64,000 bases of DNA, from assembly GCF_003815655.1 (NCBI RefSeq), contig NZ_CP033917.1, positions 1,302,001-1,366,000 of the forward strand, read 5' to 3'. The position numbers were made by a program, and so were the translations under genes. The first letter of the stretch is position 1; each line of letters opens with the position of its first letter. The stretch is from Chryseobacterium sp. G0201 (lineage in GTDB: Bacteria > Bacteroidota > Bacteroidia > Flavobacteriales > Weeksellaceae). Below are positions 58,394-64,000 of this stretch, piece by piece. The notes beneath the pieces are model-generated. The model made no database searches, was not told the DNA's origin, and worked only from the letters and a program-made list of their open reading frames with translations.

Positions 58394-59770
58394 ATGAATT
58401 TACCGTACGCGGAACCTTTCCGCATTAAAATGATTGAAGAGATCCGTCAATCAACAAGAGAAGAGAGAGAGCAGTGGCTAAAAGACGCTAACTATAATTT
58501 ATTTAATCTAAAATCTTCACAGGTTTATATTGATCTTTTAACAGATTCAGGAACCGGAGCAATGTCTGACAGACAATGGGGAGCCTTGATGACAGGAGAC
58601 GAAAGCTATGCAGGTTCTCGTTCATTCGAGCAATTACACCAAACTGTACAGGATATCACAGGTTTCAAATATCTTTTACCTACGCACCAGGGAAGAGCTG
58701 CTGAGAACGTTTTATTTTCAGTATTAGTAAAAGATGGTGATGTAGTTCCCGGGAACTCTCACTTTGATACGACAAAAGGTCACATCGAGTTCAGAAAAGC
58801 ACACGCGATCGACTGTACGATTGACGAGGCTTTTGATATTAATAATTTACATCCATTCAAAGGAAATATCGATCTTGAAAAACTGGAAGAAGTTTATAAA
58901 AGTCATCCAAAAGAAAAGATTCCTTTCTGTTTAATTACCATTACATGTAACTCTTCTGGAGGACAGCCTGTTTCTTTAGAAAACATGAAAGCGGTAAGAG
59001 AACTTTCCAACAAGTATGGAGTTCCGGTTTTCTTTGACTCGGCAAGATTCGCAGAAAACGCTTATTTCATCAAAAAAAGAGAAAAAGGTCAGGAAAACAG
59101 ATCGATCAAAGACATTTGCAAAGAAGTTTTCTCTTATGGAGACGGAATGACAATGAGTTCTAAAAAGGATGGATTGGTAAACATCGGAGGTTTCATCGCT
59201 TTGAATAGTGAAGAGGTTTTCAGAAAAGCATCAAGTTTCACCATTATCTACGAAGGTTTCATTACTTATGGTGGAATGGCAGGAAGAGACATGGCAGCTT
59301 TGGCTGTTGGTCTTGATGAAGCAACAGAATTTGCTTATCTGGAAAGCAGAATTTCTCAGGTTGAATATCTTGGTCATAAATTAATTGAATACGGAATTCC
59401 TGTTCAGAAACCAATCGGTGGACACGCGGTTTTTATTGATTCTTTAGATTTCTTACCGAATGTTGAACGTTCGGAATATCCAGCACAAACTTTAGGCCTT
59501 GAGATCTACAAAGAAGCAGGAATCAGAACTGTAGAAATCGGAACTTTATTGGCAGACAGAGATCCTGAAACAAGAGAAAACCGTTATCCTAAGTTGGAAT
59601 TGGTACGTTTGGCGATTCCTAGAAGAACGTATACAAACAATCACATGGATTATATTGCCGCTGCAATCAAAAATGTTTACGAAAGACGTGATGACATTGC
59701 AAAAGGATACAAAATAACATGGGAGCCAGAACTTCTGAGACACTTCACAGTGCAATTGGAAGAAGCATAA
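58394..59770 (+). CDS. tnaA: Tryptophanase (tryptophan indole-lyase)
   Basis: Splits tryptophan to indole, pyruvate and ammonia (PLP). 458 residues. Family landmarks: IDLLTDSGTGAMSD, GDESYAGSRS, PTHQGRAAEN, 'SHFDTTKGH', DSARFAENAYF, PLP Lys in SSKKDGLVNIGGF and GGHAVFIDS. Tyrosine phenol-lyase is the close alternative, but the discriminating segment is GIRTVEIGTLL (TPL has an Arg in the 'ERG' position), and FDTTKGH and DSARFAENAYF match tryptophanase. A short Trp-free frame (58330-58386) lies upstream and is not a TnaC-like leader. Own terminator downstream. Confidence 0.88.
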   Translation: MNLPYAEPFRIKMIEEIRQSTREEREQWLKDANYNLFNLKSSQVYIDLLTDSGTGAMSDRQWGALMTGDESYAGSRSFEQLHQTVQDITGFKYLLPTHQGRAAENVLFSVLVKDGDVVPGNSHFDTTKGHIEFRKAHAIDCTIDEAFDINNLHPFKGNIDLEKLEEVYKSHPKEKIPFCLITITCNSSGGQPVSLENMKAVRELSNKYGVPVFFDSARFAENAYFIKKREKGQENRSIKDICKEVFSYGDGMTMSSKKDGLVNIGGFIALNSEEVFRKASSFTIIYEGFITYGGMAGRDMAALAVGLDEATEFAYLESRISQVEYLGHKLIEYGIPVQKPIGGHAVFIDSLDFLPNVERSEYPAQTLGLEIYKEAGIRTVEIGTLLADRDPETRENRYPKLELVRLAIPRRTYTNNHMDYIAAAIKNVYERRDDIAKGYKITWEPELLRHFTVQLEEA

Positions 59771-59774
59771 AATT

Positions 59775-59801
59775 AAACCGAGTTAGTTCTCGGTTTTTTA
59801 T
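59775..59801 (+). terminator. Terminator after tnaA
   Basis: AAACCGAG/CTCGGTTT stem with a 6-nt loop followed by TTTATTTCTT. Confidence 0.87.
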
Positions 59802-59991
59802 TTCTTATCCGTTAAAGTACTCTTCTTAAAAAATACAGATTTATTAAATTTTACATCTTATTTATCAGATATTTAGAATATATTTTATTTATTACGTAAA
59901 ATTAATGAATATAATTAACCTACATTTGTATTTACTTTAATTTTAAGTAAAAATCACTCAAACACTAACTTGAAATCCCTTTATTCCGAAA

Positions 59992-61065
59992 ATGAACAAA
60001 ATTGCTATCATTGGCGCTGGAATTTCCGGTCTGAGCATGGCGAATTACTTAGAAAAACACAAGATTGATTACCACATTTACGAAAGAAGAAAAAAAGACG
60101 ATTCCACAGGACACGGTTTTTTATTGCCACAAGAAGGCATTGAACAATTGTCCCTTATCGTCGACAAAGAGAAACTCTTCAAACACGGTAATTTTTTAAA
60201 AAAGTACATTCAGTATTCGCACAAAGGAGAAAAAATTGCAGAAAAAACATTAAATAATGTTTTCGTAATAGCAAGAAGCTCATTAATTGAAATCTTATCC
60301 CAAAATATTCCTCAAGAAAAAATCAGCTATGAAAAAACAATTACTTTTTCTAACAACAAAAAATTAAAAGAAACCGACGGCTCATTTATTGATTCTGATA
60401 TCATCATCGTTTCCGACGGATCAAAGAGCAGAATCAGAAGACAAATATTCACCAATGAAGTAATGAATACCGTTCGTGAAAACGAAGTTGTAAATATCAT
60501 TGAAAATAATGATATTGCCAACCATCTTGAAAATAATTTCATGAAATTTCATCACGAAAATGGCGGTTTAACCTTCGGAATCCTTAAACTTTCTGAAGAT
60601 AAAATTTTATGGTATTCACAGTTTGATCCAATCAAATATCAATTTGATGACGAATGCTCTGTAGATCGTTTAAAGGAATATATGTTTGATATTTTTGATG
60701 ATTGGAATCCTTTGGTTTCATCAATTATAAAAGAATCCAGTTATGAAAACGTGCATTTATGGAGGGTTTATGAGCTTGAAAAACTTAATCCATTTTATAA
60801 AGACAACACAGTGTTTATCGGTGACGCAGCACATCCACTAATTCCTTTTACAAGTCAGGGAGTCACCTCAGCGTTGAAAGACTCTTTTGCTTTAACTAAA
60901 TTTTTAATTGAAGAAAAAGATCTGCAACAGGCATTCAGAAAATACGAACAGGAAAGAAAAGCTGAAATCGAGATCCATATCAAAAACGGAAGAATGTTAT
61001 TAGAACAATTCTTGCTTCCGCTTGACCAGCAAACAGAAAATATTTTACCAATCTCTTATAAATAA
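59992..61065 (+). CDS. FAD-dependent monooxygenase
   Basis: A 357-residue flavoprotein of the UbiH/PHBH type. GxGxxG motif GAGISGLS (near residues 8-15), the 'DG' motif in VSDGSKSRIRR (near 140-150) and the 'GD' motif FIGDAAHPLIPFTSQGV (near 278-290) are all present, the standard trio of class A flavin monooxygenases. It would hydroxylate an aromatic or similar substrate using NAD(P)H and O2. It is shorter than kynurenine 3-monooxygenase. A TACATTTG -7-like box lies at 59921-59928. It is 4 bp before the PLP-enzyme gene, so they form a two-gene operon. Confidence 0.82.
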   Translation: MNKIAIIGAGISGLSMANYLEKHKIDYHIYERRKKDDSTGHGFLLPQEGIEQLSLIVDKEKLFKHGNFLKKYIQYSHKGEKIAEKTLNNVFVIARSSLIEILSQNIPQEKISYEKTITFSNNKKLKETDGSFIDSDIIIVSDGSKSRIRRQIFTNEVMNTVRENEVVNIIENNDIANHLENNFMKFHHENGGLTFGILKLSEDKILWYSQFDPIKYQFDDECSVDRLKEYMFDIFDDWNPLVSSIIKESSYENVHLWRVYELEKLNPFYKDNTVFIGDAAHPLIPFTSQGVTSALKDSFALTKFLIEEKDLQQAFRKYEQERKAEIEIHIKNGRMLLEQFLLPLDQQTENILPISYK

Positions 61066-61069
61066 AGAA

Positions 61070-62227
61070 ATGTTTACCAATAACGATATCAATTTTGAAG
61101 CATTAAAAAGAAAAGCCTACAATGGAAGATGGGCAACGCTAGAAGATGGAATAATCCCTTTAACAGCCGCAGATCCAGACTTCAGAACAGCTCCCGGGAT
61201 TGAACAGGGAATTATTGACTATATAAAAGACGGATATCTAAGCTACGGTCCATTTTCAGGACTTCAGGAGTTTAAGAAAAACGTTGCAGAGCATTTTAAC
61301 ATGGAAAAACATGGAAATTTTTTGCCCGAAAATATTCTAGCAGTCAACAGCGCAGCACAGGGAATGTTTTTGATCGCGAAATATGTTTTAAATCCTGGAG
61401 ATGAAGCCATCATTTTGGATCCTGTGGATTTTCTATTCAAAAAATCGGTAGAAGCGGTTGGCGGAATCGTAAAATTATGTCCTGTCGATTCTAAAACCGG
61501 AGATATTGATTTTGAGAAATTAGTTTCATTAATCAATTCAAAAACGAAACTGATTAGCATTTGCAATCCTCACAATCCATTGGGGAAAATTTATTCTAAA
61601 GAAATTTTAACGAAAATTTCCGAGATCGCATCTGCTCACGATCTTTGGGTAATGAGTGACGAAATATGGAGCGATATTATTTATGACAATAAAGAGTTTC
61701 ATACGTATTCATCGGTTTCAGAAGAAGCAAAAAAGAAGAGCTTTACAGTGTACGGTTTTTCAAAATCATTTGGAATTGCAGGTTTGAGAATTGGAGCGGT
61801 TTTATGTAATGATCAACAAATACTGGAAGATTTTACAGAAAAATCAAATTTCAATTCTACCATTGAAGGCGTTTCTACATTATCACAAATTGCCGCAACT
61901 GTTGCTTTGGAAAAAGCAAAACCTTGGTTCAAAGAATTTCTAAATCATTTACAGAACAACAGAGATCTTGCTTATAAAATTTTAAGCAATTCAGGGATTT
62001 TAACTCCTAATTTACCAGAAGCAACCTTTGTTTTATTTCCTAGAATCGAAAATGGATTTACAAGTGAAAATTTTGCTCAACATGCTTTACAACAAGGAAA
62101 AGTTGCCATCGTTCCCGGTTCGGAAAGATGGTTCGGAAAAGGAGCAGAAGGCCACGTAAGAATATGTTTTTCAACCTCAACAGAGATATTAGAAGAAGGA
62201 TTAAATAGAATCATAACCAGCTTTTAA
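61070..62227 (+). CDS. PLP-dependent aminotransferase / C-S lyase (MalY/PatB-like)
   Basis: A 385-residue fold-type I enzyme. Landmarks: YLSYGPFSGLQEFKKNVAEH, the Asn-Pro loop 'ICNPHNPLGKIYSKE', 'VMSDEIWSDIIYDNKEFHTY' and the PLP Lys in VYGFSKSFGIAGLRIG, with Arg in the C-terminal RICFST. The pattern 'PLTAADPDF' and 'SDEIWSDI' is nearest to MalY/PatB-type C-S lyases but an aminotransferase activity is possible. The frame extends back to TTG 61022; ATG 61070, 4 bp after the preceding stop, is chosen. Confidence 0.82.
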   Translation: MFTNNDINFEALKRKAYNGRWATLEDGIIPLTAADPDFRTAPGIEQGIIDYIKDGYLSYGPFSGLQEFKKNVAEHFNMEKHGNFLPENILAVNSAAQGMFLIAKYVLNPGDEAIILDPVDFLFKKSVEAVGGIVKLCPVDSKTGDIDFEKLVSLINSKTKLISICNPHNPLGKIYSKEILTKISEIASAHDLWVMSDEIWSDIIYDNKEFHTYSSVSEEAKKKSFTVYGFSKSFGIAGLRIGAVLCNDQQILEDFTEKSNFNSTIEGVSTLSQIAATVALEKAKPWFKEFLNHLQNNRDLAYKILSNSGILTPNLPEATFVLFPRIENGFTSENFAQHALQQGKVAIVPGSERWFGKGAEGHVRICFSTSTEILEEGLNRIITSF

Positions 62228-62331
62228 AATTAAAAATAACAAACAAATATTATTCAACAATTCAAAATTCTCTAATAACTATCAAAAACAACGCTTCTTT
62301 AATAAATTTTCAAACAATAGTGATTTTTTTT

Positions 62332-62362
62332 ATTGGTTTAAAAACAAAAATCAATACATTTG
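62332..62362 (+). promoter_or_regulatory. Sigma-A promoter of the second TonB-dependent receptor
   Basis: TTG in ATTG (62332-62335), a 19-bp spacer and TACATTTG (62355-62362), 33 bp before the ATG at 62396. Unlike the paralogue at 1-1823, there is no riboswitch in the leader. Confidence 0.68.
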
Positions 62363-62395
62363 GAATAATTACCAATTAAAAAAAACTCATTATAT

Positions 62396-64000
62396 ATGAA
62401 AGCAAGGTACGTGAGCGCTTTTTTTCTTGGCGCAACATCTTTTTTCTACGCTCAGGAAATCAATGATACCATTTCTAAAGAAGCTAAAATAGAGGAAGTT
62501 GCGATTACAGGAAGTAGAAATAAAAAAAGAACCGTAACAAATACACCCGTTCCTATTGATGTGATTGACATTAAACAGGTCAGCCAATCCACGGGACAAG
62601 TAGAGGTCAACCAACTTTTACAGTTTGCGGCACCCTCTTTTAATTCTAATAAACAATCCGGATCAGATGGAGCTGATGCTGTAGATCCTGCAACTTTAAG
62701 AGGTCTTGGGCCCGATCAAACCTTACTTTTATTAAACGGGAAAAGATACCATCAATCATCATTGATCAATCTTTTTGGGACAAAAGGAAGAGGAAACACC
62801 GGATCTGATATGAATACCATTCCGATTGGAGCGATAAAAAGAGTGGAAGTTCTTCGTGACGGCGCATCCGCACAATATGGTTCTGATGCCATTGCAGGAG
62901 TCATCAATGTTATTCTGAACGACCGCGACAAAGGCTTTGAAGGAAATGCTTTCTACGGAATGAATCTGTTTAAAAGTCCGGGAAGTAAAGATGTAGTTTC
63001 TGACCATAAAATAGACGGAATTACGTTCGATTTTAATGGAAATTTAGGAACTAAAATAGGTTCTAAAGGAGGTTTCGGAAATTTTACCGTGGAATTTATC
63101 AATAAAGAACATTCTATTAGAAATGCCAATCCAGAATTCTATGAAGCTCCAAGACAGCGTTTTGGTGATGCAAAATCTCAAAACATCTATTTCTTTGGAA
63201 ACATAGAAGTTCCTTTGTCTGATAATCTGAAATTCTATTCCCGTCAAGGGTTTTCACACAGAGAAACAAATGCGTACGCATGGACGAGAACCGCAGATGC
63301 AGACGGAAATATTCCTGAAGTTTATCCGAATGGTTTCAATCCGATTCAAAATACAAGCATTTCAGATTTTACATTTGATAATGGTTTAAAATTCAAAGTT
63401 GCCGATTGGGATGTAGATTTTTACAATGCTTTTGGCAGCAACAGATTCACTTATCAGATCGACAATACGATTAATGCGACTTTAGGAGTAAATTCTCCCA
63501 CAAGCTTCAATGCTGGCGGCCATTCACTTTTGCAAAATACGACAGGTTTTAATGCTACCAAGCAGTTTGGTGTTTTGGAAGGTTTAAATATTGCTTTCGG
63601 ATCTGAATTCAGGTATGAAAAATTTAATATCATTAAAGGTGAAGAAGCTTCATACGCGATGTATGACATCAATGGAAATCTTGTAACAGCAAACACTGAC
63701 CCCAGTTTATTAGTAACTGTTCCAGGTTCAAATGGCGAAAGTTATCGACCGGGCGGCTCACAAGGATTTCCGGGATATTCTCAGGAAGTGAATAAAAGTC
63801 GAAACAATTTTGCAGCATATGTAGACTCCGAATTGGATATTACAAAAAAATGGATGATTAGTATTGCCGGAAGATTTGAGAATTACAACGATTTCGGAAG
63901 TACCTTCAATGGAAAATTTGCAACAAGATATGCGATAACCCCTCAACTTGCTTTCAGAGCTTCTGCTTCTACAGGCTTTAGGGCTCCATCTTTAGCACAG
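62396..64000 (+). CDS. TonB-dependent receptor, N-terminal part (runs off window)
   Basis: Outer-membrane uptake receptor, open from ATG 62396 to the window edge (535 codons, no stop). Signal peptide ending FFYAQ, plug with TLRGLGPDQTLLLLNGKRYH and VLRDGASAQYGSDAIAGVIN, then barrel sequence. It is clearly homologous to the receptor at 1-1823, including an S-P-T-S-F-x-A-G-x-H-S block in the barrel. No SusD partner is present inside the window. The genes just upstream (monooxygenase, PLP enzyme) may act on its substrate, but the substrate is unknown. Confidence 0.93.
   Translation, partial: MKARYVSAFFLGATSFFYAQEINDTISKEAKIEEVAITGSRNKKRTVTNTPVPIDVIDIKQVSQSTGQVEVNQLLQFAAPSFNSNKQSGSDGADAVDPATLRGLGPDQTLLLLNGKRYHQSSLINLFGTKGRGNTGSDMNTIPIGAIKRVEVLRDGASAQYGSDAIAGVINVILNDRDKGFEGNAFYGMNLFKSPGSKDVVSDHKIDGITFDFNGNLGTKIGSKGGFGNFTVEFINKEHSIRNANPEFYEAPRQRFGDAKSQNIYFFGNIEVPLSDNLKFYSRQGFSHRETNAYAWTRTADADGNIPEVYPNGFNPIQNTSISDFTFDNGLKFKVADWDVDFYNAFGSNRFTYQIDNTINATLGVNSPTSFNAGGHSLLQNTTGFNATKQFGVLEGLNIAFGSEFRYEKFNIIKGEEASYAMYDINGNLVTANTDPSLLVTVPGSNGESYRPGGSQGFPGYSQEVNKSRNNFAAYVDSELDITKKWMISIAGRFENYNDFGSTFNGKFATRYAITPQLAFRASASTGFRAPSLAQ

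Noticed and set aside
1..64000. CRISPR arrays, IS elements, prophage or toxin-antitoxin modules
   Set aside because: No regularly spaced direct repeats, transposase or integrase motifs, phage genes or TA pairs were found.

Overview
The window is a low-GC, densely coded chromosomal segment of a Bacteroidota bacterium, most likely Chryseobacterium or a close relative in the Weeksellaceae. Supporting signs are type IX secretion (PorD plus proteins with C-terminal type A sorting domains), the Bacteroidota-type RNA polymerase omega subunit, TTTG-N19/20-TAnnTTTG promoters, SusC/TonB-type outer-membrane receptors, DUF5686/DUF5687/DUF4126 proteins, and short dispersed palindromes of flavobacterial type. 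I see no prophage, transposase, integrase or CRISPR array. The segment is ordinary core chromosome with small accessory insertions.

Layout. 1-2060: 5' part of a TonB-dependent receptor (TBDR) gene on the minus strand, with a textbook SAM-I riboswitch and promoter in front of it. 2157-8312: a secreted GH13 amylase, a secreted FISUMP-domain protein and a divergent AraC regulator. 8411-12512: class I and class II fumarases a few hundred bases apart. 12596-14829: an ECF sigma factor, a putative anti-sigma protein and an outer-membrane barrel protein. 15095-17285: an ABC exporter pair. 17336-22692: a conserved housekeeping run (bamD, rpoZ, coaBC, porD, recN). 22796-26214: TetR regulator, TatD, tcdA, rnpA, DUF4126. 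26273-33201: miaB, a sigma-54 activator, lptE and a very acidic repeat protein. 33400-41644: TonB-C-like protein, poxB with an MFS transporter, lysA, an exonuclease and a HerA-like ATPase. 41964-44083: a persulfide-handling operon (CstB-like dioxygenase/rhodanese, rhodanese lipoprotein, thioredoxin). 44227-52954: nitrilase, rseP, two near-identical tRNA-Asn genes around a GNAT gene, a YadA-head-like repeat protein and a DUF5686 protein. 53000-58304: a GG-leader Cys-rich peptide, rpmA/rplU, a metallopeptidase lipoprotein, an acyltransferase, miaE and DUF502. 58394-64000: tryptophanase, FAD monooxygenase, PLP enzyme and a second TBDR that runs off the end.

Functional links. MiaB (31.7 kb) and MiaE (57.1 kb) act successively on the hypermodified A37 of tRNA. 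PorD belongs to the secretion system that would export the amylase and the FISUMP protein. BamD, LptE and RseP all serve the outer membrane. The sulfur operon and the SAM-riboswitched receptor both point to active sulfur metabolism.

Most notable regulatory observations: (1) a SAM-I riboswitch directly controlling a TonB-dependent receptor; (2) a transcription-attenuator layout before lysA, with a 23-codon lysine-rich leader ORF, then an intrinsic terminator ending 16 nt before the lysA start codon; (3) a perfect FNR-type box upstream of poxB; (4) a TetR-type operator between the tetR gene and tatD; (5) three families of dispersed palindromic repeats. Homology calls were made by recognising motifs and families, not by database search.
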